A stretch of 64,000 nt of DNA from Chryseobacterium oryzae. Its GTDB lineage: Bacteria > Bacteroidota > Bacteroidia > Flavobacteriales > Weeksellaceae. Positions 54,281 through 63,237 of the stretch are shown here, in pieces. The first letter of the stretch is position 1. Each line of letters starts with the position of its first letter. The stretch covers positions 1,364,001 through 1,428,000 of the forward strand of contig NZ_CP094529.1 of assembly GCF_022811665.1 (NCBI RefSeq), read 5' to 3'. The notes beneath the pieces were generated by a model. That model was not told the DNA's origin, searched no databases, and saw nothing but the letters and a program-made list of their open reading frames with translations. The position numbers were made by a program, and so were the translations under genes.

Positions 54281-54949
54281 CTATTCGATAATCATTCCGT
54301 CTTTCATCACTAATTTGCGGTCGGTAATTTCTGCCAACTGCGGGTTGTGAGTTACAATTACGAAAGTTTGGTTGTATTTATCTCTCAAGTCGAAAAATAG
54401 ACGATGAAGATCATCCGCATTTTTTGAGTCTAAATTTCCGGTAGGTTCGTCTGCGTAAATAATTTTTGGTGAATTAATTAACGCTCTTGCAACTGCAACT
54501 CTCTGTGCTTCACCTCCGGAAAGCTGATTGGGCTTATGATTAATTCTATGTGCTATTTTAAGATCTTCGAAAAGCTGTTGTGCTTTTTCCATCGCATCTT
54601 TTTCGTTGCTGCCGGCAATTTTTGTAGGAAGCAAAACATTTTCTAAAGCAGTAAATTCTGGTAATAACTGATGAAACTGAAAAACAAAACCAATATTTTG
54701 ATTTCTGAATTTTGAAATCTGCTTATCATTCATATTGATGAAAGACTCACCATTCAGGGTAATTTCTGTGCCGTAATTTTTAGGGTTAGACGCGCTGTCT
54801 AATGTTCCTAAAATCTGAAGAAGAGTAGATTTTCCTGCTCCGGATTCTCCCACAATAGAAATTACTTCGCCTGTTTTAATATGGATATTAACACCTTTCA
54901 ATACCTCCAGATCTCCATAAAATTTATGAATATTAGTCGCTTTAATCAT
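54281..54949 (-). CDS. ABC transporter ATP-binding protein (LolD/MacB-like)
   Basis: A 222-aa ATPase: Walker A VGESGAGKSTLLQILGTLD, Q-loop FQFHQLLPEFTALENV, signature LSGGEAQRVAVARAL, Walker B IIYADEPTGNLDS, and switch His in VTHN. Similar to LolD, which drives lipoprotein release, but no LolC/E permease is adjacent, so the partner is encoded elsewhere. Confidence 0.93.
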   Translation of the reverse strand: MIKATNIHKFYGDLEVLKGVNIHIKTGEVISIVGESGAGKSTLLQILGTLDSASNPKNYGTEITLNGESFINMNDKQISKFRNQNIGFVFQFHQLLPEFTALENVLLPTKIAGSNEKDAMEKAQQLFEDLKIAHRINHKPNQLSGGEAQRVAVARALINSPKIIYADEPTGNLDSKNADDLHRLFFDLRDKYNQTFVIVTHNPQLAEITDRKLVMKDGMIIE

Positions 54950-55003
54950 GCTTCAAAAATAGTGAAAATTTTTACTTTCTATAACGAACTTTTTTTCGTT
55001 TTG

Positions 55004-56167
55004 CTAAGATCCTTCCTTTTTAATGAGAATTCTAAATGTTGTCCCTTTGCCAATTTCGGTCTGAGAAATTTTAATATCTCCGTTGTGATATTCCTGCACT
55101 ACTCTTTTGGCTAAACTTAAACCTAATCCCCAACCTCGTTTTTTGGTAGAATAACCCGGTTTAAAAGCATTATTTGCCTGAGATTTTGTCATTCCGCTGC
55201 CGCTGTCTTTTACTTCAACTAAAATATTTTTATTCCGTTCGAAAACAGACATTTGTAAGGTTCCTTCACCTTTCATAGCATCAACAGCATTTTTTACCAA
55301 ATTTTCAATTACCCAGCTCATTAAAATTTTATTGTGCGGAACCAAAATTTTATAGGTAGGAATCTGTAACGTGAAATCTATTTTTTTTGAAATTCTTGTT
55401 CTGAGATAATCAAAATTATCCTGAATGGTTTTATTAAAATCAAGATCATTCAGTTCAGGAACAGATCCTATTTTAGAAAATCTTTCGGATATTGTTCTCA
55501 GACGTTCGATGTCTTTTTCGATTTCTACAACACCTTCAGAATCAGGATTTTCAAGTTTCATAATTTCCATCCATCCGATCATCGAAGAAAGCGGCGTTCC
55601 TATTTGGTGTGCAGTTTCTTTGGCTAAACCCGCCCAAAGATAACCTTCGTCTGTCTTTTTTACTGTTCTTAAAAACCAAAAAGAGAATAGAAAATAACTC
55701 AATACAAATAATCCTAACAGATATGGAGAATATTGCAGATAATTGAGAACTTTTGAGTTGTCGTAATAAACAAACTGATCGTTTCCTCCCTGTACTTTTA
55801 TTTCGATGGCAGGATATTTTTTTTCCATTTTTTTTGCGAGTTCTACCACATCTTTCGTTTCTGTTTTAAAATCTTTCGGAAGATTTTTAAACTCTATAAC
55901 CTGATCGTTCTTATCCAGAATAATTACGGGAATTGTGGTATTAGAACTGTAAATATTAAGCAGTAAACCCTGAACTTCCAAACTTGGTGTAACGGCATCC
56001 TGCTGAAATTTAATCGCATTTACCAAAATATCTACCCTTTTTATTTCTTCTTTTTTAAGATAATTAATAACCAAAGTAGACGAAATAACGATAGAGATAA
56101 CCACTAAAGTCATCATTGCAAAAATAAACCAGTTATTGAATCTGGCAAAAATAGACCGTTTTTTCAA
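55004..56167 (-). CDS. Sensor histidine kinase
   Basis: A 387-aa membrane kinase: helices at about residues 14-35 and 148-167 enclosing a ~110-residue periplasmic sensor part; H-box LAKETAHQIGTPLSS (His187), N-box NLVKNAVDAM, G1 DSGSGM and G2 GWGLGLSLAKRVV. The stimulus is unknown. No response regulator gene is adjacent, so it is an orphan in this window. It follows the PBP4-type gene by 5 bp on the same strand. Confidence 0.93.
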   Translation of the reverse strand: MKKRSIFARFNNWFIFAMMTLVVISIVISSTLVINYLKKEEIKRVDILVNAIKFQQDAVTPSLEVQGLLLNIYSSNTTIPVIILDKNDQVIEFKNLPKDFKTETKDVVELAKKMEKKYPAIEIKVQGGNDQFVYYDNSKVLNYLQYSPYLLGLFVLSYFLFSFWFLRTVKKTDEGYLWAGLAKETAHQIGTPLSSMIGWMEIMKLENPDSEGVVEIEKDIERLRTISERFSKIGSVPELNDLDFNKTIQDNFDYLRTRISKKIDFTLQIPTYKILVPHNKILMSWVIENLVKNAVDAMKGEGTLQMSVFERNKNILVEVKDSGSGMTKSQANNAFKPGYSTKKRGWGLGLSLAKRVVQEYHNGDIKISQTEIGKGTTFRILIKKEGS

Positions 56168-56172
56168 TGTAT

Positions 56173-57546
56173 TTATTTTAAAACACTTAGAATTTTCTGC
56201 AATTCTGTACTTCCGCTTCCCTGATAGTTATTGATGATGGCAGAATACACATATTTTTTTCCATCTTTTGCGGTGTGATAGCCTGCATAAGATTTTGTAT
56301 CTCTCATGGTTCCGCTTTTCATTTTCATTCCGTTATCCTGTGTAGGAAATCCTTCGTAATAACTGGAAAACCAAGGCTGTTTTTTAGCATATAATAAAGC
56401 TTGAACTTCAGCTTTTGCAGAAACATAATTTTGAGGTGAAAGTCCGCTCCCATCAGCAAAATTAATCATATTAGAGTTGATCCCTTTTGATGTCCAAAAC
56501 TCTTTTAAATACGCTACACCGCTTTTGAAGCTTGAATTTTGTTTTTTTTCTTTTCCCAATGTTTTTATAAGAGCTTCTCCATATAAATTCACACTTTTTC
56601 TCAAAAACCAATAGACAATTTTATCTAGTGTTGGAGATTCATAATGGAGGATAACTTTATTTTTTGAAATATTGAATGGAGATTTACCTTCAATTTCTAG
56701 TTGTGAATTGGTAACAACTTTACCGGAAATTTCAATGTTCGATTCTTTCAACCATTTTATAGCTTCTACACCTAACTGTAAAGGAGGATTTGGAACAGCT
56801 CCGGAAACTGTCGTTATTTTTCCGGAAGGTAAATTTCCGTTGATTAAAGCTACATCAGAATGAGGCGCAGTAAAAATTAAACTTTGGTCTGAATTTCCGC
56901 TTGCTTTGAGATCATTCAGCCATTGTACACCTTCTAAAGGATAAGAAAAGCTTTTAAAATCGGTTCCGCTGATATTGATGTCGAATTGGTTTTCTCTCCA
57001 GTTAATTCCCCAAATCCCTGCTCCATAATAATTCCCCAAATCATCCCACGGCCAGCCTCCGGGAATTGTCTGATGATCAAAATAAGAATCATCAATAATT
57101 AAATCGCCAGAAATTTTTGTAATTCCGGTTTTTTTTAAAGCTTCTAAAAATTTTTGTTTGAAATTTTCAGGTTTGAAACCTTCATACCGCCAACTTCCCA
57201 ATGTAGGATCACCATTAGAGGAAATAAATAAATTTCCGTTCAAATTTCCACTAGAAATTGTACCTGAATAAGAAGCGGTTGTTTGGTAGGTGTAATTTTT
57301 TCCTAAAGTTTCTAAAGCAGCTGCTGCAGTAAAAATTTTCTGTGTTGAAGCAGTGGAAAGTCCTTTATTTCCGTTATATTCATAAATTAGCTGACCATTT
57401 TCATCTGCAACGTACAAAGAAATATTAGATGAAACCGCCAAAGGAGAATTCATGAGATTTTTGGTCGCAGTATCCAGTTTCTGCGAAATATTTTGTGCAA
57501 AAACTATTTGTGTAGAAAAAACTGATATCGCGATTATTTTTTTCAT
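56173..57546 (-). CDS. dacB: D-alanyl-D-alanine carboxypeptidase/endopeptidase (PBP4 type)
   Basis: A 457-aa exported peptidase from Met 57546 (MKKIIAISVFSTQIVFAQ), the internal start being chosen because it gives a signal peptide; the frame is open to 57588. SxxK motif STQK at residues 67-70, an SGL-type second motif in FADGSGLSPQNYV and K-S-G in MKSGTMRD give the S13 active site. Acts on peptidoglycan. Upstream of the histidine kinase gene. Confidence 0.92.
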   Translation of the reverse strand: MKKIIAISVFSTQIVFAQNISQKLDTATKNLMNSPLAVSSNISLYVADENGQLIYEYNGNKGLSTASTQKIFTAAAALETLGKNYTYQTTASYSGTISSGNLNGNLFISSNGDPTLGSWRYEGFKPENFKQKFLEALKKTGITKISGDLIIDDSYFDHQTIPGGWPWDDLGNYYGAGIWGINWRENQFDINISGTDFKSFSYPLEGVQWLNDLKASGNSDQSLIFTAPHSDVALINGNLPSGKITTVSGAVPNPPLQLGVEAIKWLKESNIEISGKVVTNSQLEIEGKSPFNISKNKVILHYESPTLDKIVYWFLRKSVNLYGEALIKTLGKEKKQNSSFKSGVAYLKEFWTSKGINSNMINFADGSGLSPQNYVSAKAEVQALLYAKKQPWFSSYYEGFPTQDNGMKMKSGTMRDTKSYAGYHTAKDGKKYVYSAIINNYQGSGSTELQKILSVLK

Positions 57547-57599
57547 TATTAATAAAAATTTAAAATTGAGATTCGATTTTATTTGCAATGATGAATAGG

Positions 57600-58292
57600 T
57601 TATAATCTGCTTCCCGCTTCAATTTCGTAAGGTTCTTTTCCTTGCTCAAAAATCCTTGTAGATTCGCTTCCTTCTACGGTTATTGTGCTTCCTACCCTGC
57701 GAATCCAGTTTCCTTCCCGAAGACCAATTACTTTAGTATTATTCTGCGTTAAAAATTCTTTAATTCTCGTTTCTCTGGTTTCTCCATTATGCTTAAGATC
57801 GGGATTTGGATCTAAATAATGCGGATTGATATTGAACGGAACCAATCCCATACAATCGAAACTTGGCGGATATACAATCGGCATATCGTTGGTTGTTTTC
57901 ATATTCTGTCCGCCAATATTACTTCCTGCGCTGCATCCCAAGTACGCTTTTCCTTTTTCTACATTTTGTTTCAGAACAGACATCAGATTTTCTTCGTGTA
58001 AAGTTTTTACAAGTAAAAAAGTGTTTCCGCCGCCTGTAAAATATCCTTTTGCCGAGTTTAAGGCTTCAGTCTTATCTTCAAATTCGTGCAGCCCTTTTAC
58101 AGAGATATTTATTGTTTTGAAGAATGATTTTGCTTTTTCTGTATATTCTTCATGAGAAATCCCTCCTGGTCTTGCAAACGGAATAAAAATAATTTCGTCT
58201 ATTCCTTTATATAATTCTATTAATTCTGCTTTTAAATACTCAAGATATTCCCCTCCAAAAAGCGTTGAAGTTGAAGCCAATATAATATTCAT
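57600..58292 (-). CDS. pepE: Dipeptidase E-type peptidase (S51)
   Basis: A 230-aa serine peptidase. ATG 58292 gives MNIILASTSTLFGGEYLEYL; the 19 upstream residues of the longer frame are not like the family. The nucleophile elbow is GCSAGSN; YPPSFDCMGLVPFNINPHYL follows with the His. It probably cleaves Asp-X dipeptides. Its start is divergent from the aldolase gene, 121 bp apart; a TATCTTTG box lies at 58334-58327 on the minus strand. Confidence 0.9.
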   Translation of the reverse strand: MNIILASTSTLFGGEYLEYLKAELIELYKGIDEIIFIPFARPGGISHEEYTEKAKSFFKTINISVKGLHEFEDKTEALNSAKGYFTGGGNTFLLVKTLHEENLMSVLKQNVEKGKAYLGCSAGSNIGGQNMKTTNDMPIVYPPSFDCMGLVPFNINPHYLDPNPDLKHNGETRETRIKEFLTQNNTKVIGLREGNWIRRVGSTITVEGSESTRIFEQGKEPYEIEAGSRL

Positions 58293-58383
58293 GGTGTAAT
58301 TACTGTTAATATATTTCAGATAAAAACAAAGATAATTAAAACTAATCATTTTCCTATCAAACCACTAATTACAAAGTATTCAT

Positions 58384-58391
58384 TATATTTG
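58384..58391 (+). promoter_or_regulatory. Candidate -7 box of fsa gene
   Basis: TATATTTG, 22 bp before the fsa ATG; no clear TTG at the expected upstream distance. Confidence 0.5.
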
Positions 58392-58413
58392 CGGGAATAA
58401 ATCTATAAATCGA

Positions 58414-59067
58414 ATGAAATTTTTTATTGACACTGCGAATTTAGAGCAGATTAAAGAAGCTAAAGACTTGGGAATTTTGGATGGTGTAACCACAAATCCG
58501 TCTTTGATGGCAAAAGAAGGAATTCAGGGTGCCGAAGCAATTAAAAACCACTATAAAGCAATCTGCGAAATCGTAGACGGAGATATATCTGCAGAGGTAC
58601 TTTCTACTACTTACGAAGAGATGATTAAAGAAGGAGATGAGCTTGCTGCGATTCATCCTAATATCGTTGTTAAAATCCCAATGATTAAAGATGGTATTAA
58701 AGCTTTAAAATATTTTTCGGATAAAGGAATTAAAACAAACTGTACTTTAATTTTCTCTCCGGGACAGGCTTTATTGGCTGCAAAAGCTGGAGCTACGTAT
58801 GTATCTCCGTTTTTAGGAAGATTAGATGATATTTGTACAGATGGTCTTAATTTAATTCAGGAAATCAGATTAATTTTTGATAATTATATGTACGAAACTG
58901 AGATTTTAGCAGCATCTATCCGTCATTCTATGCACATTATCGACTGTGCTAAAATTGGTGCAGATGTAATTACTTCTCCTCTTCCTCCAATCTTGAGCTT
59001 GTTGAAGCATCCTTTAACAGACAGCGGATTGGCTCAGTTTGTAGCAGATTCTCAGAAATTAGCTTAA
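58414..59067 (+). CDS. fsa: Fructose-6-phosphate aldolase / transaldolase-like protein
   Basis: A 217-aa TIM-barrel of the short transaldolase subfamily. Motifs: [31 protein letters not shown], the Schiff-base Lys in [10 protein letters not shown] (about residue 88), and [14 protein letters not shown]. The short subfamily includes both Fsa and TalC activities, which cannot be told apart from sequence alone. It ends in a strong terminator. Confidence 0.93.
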   Translation: MKFFIDTANLEQIKEAKDLGILDGVTTNPSLMAKEGIQGAEAIKNHYKAICEIVDGDISAEVLSTTYEEMIKEGDELAAIHPNIVVKIPMIKDGIKALKYFSDKGIKTNCTLIFSPGQALLAAKAGATYVSPFLGRLDDICTDGLNLIQEIRLIFDNYMYETEILAASIRHSMHIIDCAKIGADVITSPLPPILSLLKHPLTDSGLAQFVADSQKLA

Positions 59068-59089
59068 GAACAAGCGTTCAACAATAAAA

Positions 59090-59123
59090 AAATCCCGAAA
59101 TATTTAGAAATATTTCGGGATTT
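59090..59123 (+). terminator. Bidirectional terminator after fsa
   Basis: A 15-base perfect stem AAATCCCGAAATATT / AATATTTCGGGATTT with a 4-base loop. Confidence 0.85.
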
Positions 59124-59139
59124 GTATTTTAGTATATTT

Positions 59140-59568
59140 TTACCATTGAGAACTTCTCCGTCTTTTTTCTATCATATGATCCACCGAAAACCTTCCGGCT
59201 CCAAATGAGATAATCATTAAATAAACGGATAAATACAATAAGCTTAATTCTCTTTTATCAAAACCGTCAGAACCGTGTACAACAAATGCTGCAATAATCA
59301 TGGTGAATATTAAAAATCCGGTTGCTATTCTTGTAAACAAGCCCAAAATTATAAAAATTGAACAGACAAATTCGGCAAAAACCGTTAATGTCAAACTCAC
59401 TTTTGTCCCTAATCCTAAGAAATCGAAAAATTGAATTTCACCGCCTTCTATTAATTGTTGAAGTTTCGGAAATCCGTGAGAAATCATAGCGAATCCTACA
59501 AATAACCTAACCACGAAAATAACAATATCCCAAAGCAAAGGATTGGTTTTTGAGTTTAAATAGCTCAT
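59140..59568 (-). CDS. DoxX family membrane protein
   Basis: A 142-aa protein with four helices and the DoxX features LLWDIVIFVVRLFVGFAMIS HGFPKLQQL (two adjacent parts) and GLFTRIATGFLIFTMIIAAF. Such proteins are linked to quinone or redox functions. Convergent with fsa. Confidence 0.88.
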   Translation of the reverse strand: MSYLNSKTNPLLWDIVIFVVRLFVGFAMISHGFPKLQQLIEGGEIQFFDFLGLGTKVSLTLTVFAEFVCSIFIILGLFTRIATGFLIFTMIIAAFVVHGSDGFDKRELSLLYLSVYLMIISFGAGRFSVDHMIEKRRRSSQW

Positions 59569-59634
59569 TGAATAAAAAATTTACATAAAGGTAATAAAAA
59601 TCTTTATTATAAAGGAAATTGGCTATCAATTTGT

Positions 59635-60510
59635 TTATCTGTATCCGAAGTTTTTAAGATCACGATCGTTTTTTCTCCAGTCTTTTTTCACTTTTACGAA
59701 AAGGTTAAGATGGATTTTTTTTGCAAAAAACTTTTCCAGATCTATTCTAGCTTCAGTACCTACTTTTTTAATAGCTTCCCCTTTATGCCCAATTAAAATT
59801 CCTTTTTGGGTATCTCTTTCCACATAAATAATAGAATCTATAAAAATAATTCCCTCTTTTTCTTTAAACATTTCCGTTACTACTTCAACAGAATAAGGTA
59901 TTTCTTTATCATAATTCAAAAGAATTTTTTCTCTAATAGCTTCGTTTACAAAAAATCTTTCAGGCTTATCCGTATACATATCTTTATCGTAATATGGCGG
60001 ATTTTCTGGTAACATAGACTTCAATTTTGGAAGAATAATGTCTGTATTGAAGGCATTGAGTGCAGAAATAGGAAGAATTTCAGCTTTTGGAATTCTTTCG
60101 TGCCAATCGGATACCAGTTTTTCTAAACCTTCCTGATTGGTTTGGTCTACTTTATTCAATAACAAAAGTACCGGTACCGGAATTTTATTAAGTTTATCTA
60201 TTAAGAACTCCGAAGGTTCTGCTTTATCGGTAACATCTACGATAAAAAGAAAAACATCAGCATCCTGCAAAGAATCTTTTACAAAATCCATCATTTTTTC
60301 CTGAAGACCGTATTTAGGATCTAAAACTCCCGGCGTATCCGAGAATACAATCTGTAAGTCTTCTTCATTATAAATTCCGAAAATTCTATGTCTGGTAGTT
60401 TGAGCTTTTTGGGTAACAATAGCCAGCTTCTCTCCCATCAGCTGATTAAGAAGAGTAGATTTTCCGGCATTTGGTTTTCCAACAATATTTACAAATCCTG
60501 CTTTGTGCAT
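59635..60510 (-). CDS. era: GTPase Era
   Basis: A 291-aa Ras-like GTPase for 16S rRNA maturation. G1 GKPNAGKSTLLNQL, G3 FSDTPGVLDPKYG, G4 LLNKVDQ; the KH domain holds GILIGHKGEAIKKVGTEARI near residue 230. Typical length. A TAACTTTG box with TTG 16 bases away lies upstream. Confidence 0.96.
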   Translation of the reverse strand: MHKAGFVNIVGKPNAGKSTLLNQLMGEKLAIVTQKAQTTRHRIFGIYNEEDLQIVFSDTPGVLDPKYGLQEKMMDFVKDSLQDADVFLFIVDVTDKAEPSEFLIDKLNKIPVPVLLLLNKVDQTNQEGLEKLVSDWHERIPKAEILPISALNAFNTDIILPKLKSMLPENPPYYDKDMYTDKPERFFVNEAIREKILLNYDKEIPYSVEVVTEMFKEKEGIIFIDSIIYVERDTQKGILIGHKGEAIKKVGTEARIDLEKFFAKKIHLNLFVKVKKDWRKNDRDLKNFGYR

Positions 60511-60551
60511 TTATTTTGTTTAAATTTTAATGTTCTGTTTTTTAAGTTTTG

Positions 60552-60578
60552 CAAAGTTACTAAAACAAAAATAGACAA
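60552..60578 (-). promoter_or_regulatory. Candidate promoter of era
   Basis: Minus strand TTG (60578-60576), 16 bases, TAACTTTG (60559-60552), 41 bp before the era start. Confidence 0.45.
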
Positions 60579-60636
60579 TCTTCATAGTTCAATTTAAAAG
60601 CTTTATTTTTGAGCTTTAAAATCAGAAATAAATACT

Positions 60637-60963
60637 ATGAACTGGATTATTTTAATTATTGCAGGATTATTTGAAGTAGCTTTTGCATCTTGCCTAGGAA
60701 AAGTAAAAGAAACCAACGGAAATGAAATGTATTGGTGGTTTGCAGGTTTTTTAGCTTGTTTAACCGTTTCTATGCTTTTGCTGATTAAAGCAACAGAAAC
60801 TTTACCAATAGGAACAGCGTATGCGGTATGGACAGGAATTGGAGCCGTAGGAACTGCATTAGTAGGTATTTTTGTATTTAAAGATCCTGCAAGTTTTTGG
60901 AGAGTATTTTTTATTTGTACTTTAATTGGTTCTGTAATTGGTTTAAAAGCAGTTTCACACTAA
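60637..60963 (+). CDS. SMR-family multidrug/guanidinium exporter
   Basis: A 108-aa protein with four helices. The key membrane Glu is in IIAGLFEVAFASCL (about residue 13), and GTAYAVWTGIGAVGTALVGI is the SMR signature; the sequence resembles the SugE/Gdx branch, which exports guanidinium. No guanidine riboswitch is recognisable upstream. Ended by the hairpin at 60994. Confidence 0.92.
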   Translation: MNWIILIIAGLFEVAFASCLGKVKETNGNEMYWWFAGFLACLTVSMLLLIKATETLPIGTAYAVWTGIGAVGTALVGIFVFKDPASFWRVFFICTLIGSVIGLKAVSH

Positions 60964-60993
60964 CTTACCAATGAAAATATAATTAATAAACTG

Positions 60994-61025
60994 AAACGGC
61001 TTCAAAAAATGAAGCCGTTTTTTAG
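60994..61025. terminator. Bidirectional terminator after SMR gene
   Basis: An 11-base stem AAACGGCTTCA / TGAAGCCGTTT with loop AAAAA and a T tail, overlapping the end of the convergent methyltransferase gene. Confidence 0.85.
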
Positions 61026-61789
61026 TTTTTTTGTACAATCGGTAGAATTTCGTTTTTTCTTAATCCGTATTTCTTTATTTCCTCATCGGTAAATTTTTGA
61101 GAATAAAAATTAACTTCAGTAGTGAAACCCGCAGATTTTAAACGGTCAAAATAATCCATTCCATACCAACGGACATGATCGTACTGTCCGAAGTGCTTTT
61201 GTCTTTCTTTTGGATCTGTAATTGTAAAATCTTCATACGTTTTTTGCAGAGAATTTTTCATCGGAACCTGTAATATTCCCCAACCTCCAGGCTTCATTAC
61301 CCGATAAAGTTCTTTCATGGCTTTAGAATCGTCTTGAATATGCTCTAAAACGTGGTTGCAAAATACTACATCAAAACTATCGTCCGGGAAAGGAAGATTT
61401 AGTATATCTGCTTTAACATCAACAATTGGAGAATACAAATCTGCAGAAATATAATTAAGATTGCTCATTTTTTTAAACTTTCTTAAAAATTCCTGCTCTG
61501 GAGCAATATGAAGAACTTTATAATTTTTTATAAAAAAATCTGTTTCATTCTGAAGATAAAGCCACATTTGGCGGTGTCTTTCCAGACTTAAAGTTCCTGG
61601 TGATAATGCATTTTCTCGCTGATTTCCATATCCGTAAGGAAGAAATTTCCGGTAAGATTTCCCATCAATAGGATCTAAAAACTGATTTCCTTTGAAAAAC
61701 TGATAAATAAGTGGACGTGCCCAAACACTCATCTGGATAAGTGCCGGTCTCGGAATTTTATTAAGCAAAAACTTAGTAAGCTTTTTCAT
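61022..61789 (-). CDS. Class I SAM-dependent methyltransferase
   Basis: A 255-aa protein with a Methyltransf_11-like core: KVLHIAPEQEFLRKF, ADLYSPIVDVKADILNLPF, VFCNHVLEHIQDDSKAMKEL and MKPGGWGILQVPM. The SAM-binding motif I is atypical (HIAPEQ). The substrate is unknown. Its ATG is 1 bp beyond the map stop, so they form an operon. Confidence 0.88.
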   Translation of the reverse strand: MKKLTKFLLNKIPRPALIQMSVWARPLIYQFFKGNQFLDPIDGKSYRKFLPYGYGNQRENALSPGTLSLERHRQMWLYLQNETDFFIKNYKVLHIAPEQEFLRKFKKMSNLNYISADLYSPIVDVKADILNLPFPDDSFDVVFCNHVLEHIQDDSKAMKELYRVMKPGGWGILQVPMKNSLQKTYEDFTITDPKERQKHFGQYDHVRWYGMDYFDRLKSAGFTTEVNFYSQKFTDEEIKKYGLRKNEILPIVQKN

Positions 61790-62599
61790 TTAAAAGTCTA
61801 ATTGAAAAGCTTTTTCTTCATCGGTTACTATTCCCAAAGCATCATAAATATACTGAAATGTAGAAAGCAATACAGGTTTACCATTAATTACGGCTACATC
61901 ATGTTCAAAATGTGCAGAAGGCTGGTTATCTAAGGTAGTAACCGTCCATCCATCATTATGGAACTTTACTTTTTCTGTTCCCAAATTAATCATGGGTTCA
62001 ATAGCAATTGTTAAACCGTCTTTTATCACTTTTCCACTTCCCTGTCTTCCATAATTAGGTACTTGAGGATCCTCATGCATTTTTCTGCCTACACCATGAC
62101 CAACCAATTCTCTTACAACACCATAACCTTCTTTTTCACAGTGATTTTGAATAGCAAACGAAATATCTCCAATTCTTTTTCCTCTTACACACTGCTCAAT
62201 TCCTTTATAAAGAGATTCTTTAGCAACTTTCAATAATTTTTTGGTTTCAGGTTTTACCTCTCCAATTTCGAAAGTATATGCATGATCTCCTACAAAACCA
62301 TTAAGAATTGCACCACAATCTACGGAAAGAACATCACCTTCTTTTATTTCCTCATTACTCGGAAAACCATGTACTACCTGCTCATTTGGGGAAATGCATA
62401 ATGAATATGGAAAACCTCCATATCCTAAAAATGCGGGTTCTGCTCCATGATCTTTAATAAAATCGTGTGCTAATTTATCTAAATATAAAGTAGTAACTCC
62501 CGGTTTGATTTCTTTAGCCAACATTCCTAATGTTCTGGAAACCAAGCGTGCACTTTCTTTCATCAGACGAAGCTCGTCTATATTTTTAAGTTGAATCAT
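61790..62599 (-). CDS. map: Methionine aminopeptidase, type I
   Basis: A 269-aa enzyme removing the initiator methionine. Metal ligands visible: Asp in LSVDCGAIL and GDHAYTFEIG, His in GHGVGRKMHEDPQVPNYG, Glu in IEPMI and Glu in SAHFEHDVAV. Typical length; no zinc-finger extension. Heads an operon with the methyltransferase gene. Confidence 0.97.
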   Translation of the reverse strand: MIQLKNIDELRLMKESARLVSRTLGMLAKEIKPGVTTLYLDKLAHDFIKDHGAEPAFLGYGGFPYSLCISPNEQVVHGFPSNEEIKEGDVLSVDCGAILNGFVGDHAYTFEIGEVKPETKKLLKVAKESLYKGIEQCVRGKRIGDISFAIQNHCEKEGYGVVRELVGHGVGRKMHEDPQVPNYGRQGSGKVIKDGLTIAIEPMINLGTEKVKFHNDGWTVTTLDNQPSAHFEHDVAVINGKPVLLSTFQYIYDALGIVTDEEKAFQLDF

Positions 62600-62604
62600 T
62601 GTTT

Positions 62605-62710
62605 TAATTTGCCAATGTATTAGTTACATCAATGTAACAATTTAAAAGTTTAATAATGTAACAATTATCATAGGTGAATTGCTACATTACTATATTGTTA
62701 TATTAGTTAT
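62605..62710. repeat. Intergenic gtaacaat-type degenerate repeat, second site
   Basis: Words such as agttacatcaatgtaacaat, aatgtaacaattatc and ttgctacattactatattgt fill the gap before map, in the style of 8406-8520. It looks like a dispersed intergenic repeat. Confidence 0.5.
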
Positions 62711-62711
62711 T

Positions 62712-63143
62712 CTACCAGAATAATCCTTTTTTCTTTTCTTTTTTAAGCTTTGAATAAGCTAAAACCTCTCTCCCTTCCACACGGAATTCAATTCTTTCTT
62801 TGATGATGTTATAAATCTCTCCCCATCCCGGAAAACCACCGATGTTTCTGTCATCTATAAACCAGTCTGCATCTAGTTTTCTGGATTGTTTTTCAGAATC
62901 AAAAACTTCTCCTTCAAAACTTGAATTTACAGCATAAAATTCTAATCCGTTTTGTCTGCAGAATTCTACAGCTTCATCTAATGTTTTACCGTGTCTGTAA
63001 GTCCAAAGTATGAGTCTATAACCTTCTGACTGTAATTTTTTGAGGGTTTCAAAAGCAAATATTTTAGCTTTTCCGATGGCTGGATATGCATCATCTACAA
63101 TCGTTCCATCAAAATCCACCGCTATTTTTTTATTTTGTAACAT
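62712..63143 (-). CDS. Small HAD-superfamily hydrolase (BT0820-like)
   Basis: A 143-aa HAD protein without cap domain: IAVDFDGTIVDDAYP (motif I, nucleophile Asp), LILWTYRHG (motif II) and WFIDDRNIG (motif IV). A short Bacteroidetes form; the substrate is unknown. A TATCTTTG box lies at 63170-63163, 20 bp before the start. Confidence 0.85.
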   Translation of the reverse strand: MLQNKKIAVDFDGTIVDDAYPAIGKAKIFAFETLKKLQSEGYRLILWTYRHGKTLDEAVEFCRQNGLEFYAVNSSFEGEVFDSEKQSRKLDADWFIDDRNIGGFPGWGEIYNIIKERIEFRVEGREVLAYSKLKKEKKKGLFW

Positions 63144-63183
63144 TTTTGCGTTTTAAACTTTGCAAAGATAAGAAATAAATAAA

Positions 63184-63210
63184 AGAGTGCCGAAAAACTA
63201 TCGGCACTCT
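63184..63210 (-). terminator. Terminator of acyl-ACP desaturase gene
   Basis: A 10-base stem AGAGTGCCGA / TCGGCACTCT with a 7-base loop, 28 bp after the desaturase stop on the minus strand. Confidence 0.8.
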
Positions 63211-63237
63211 CTTTTATAATTTAATGTTAAAAATAGT

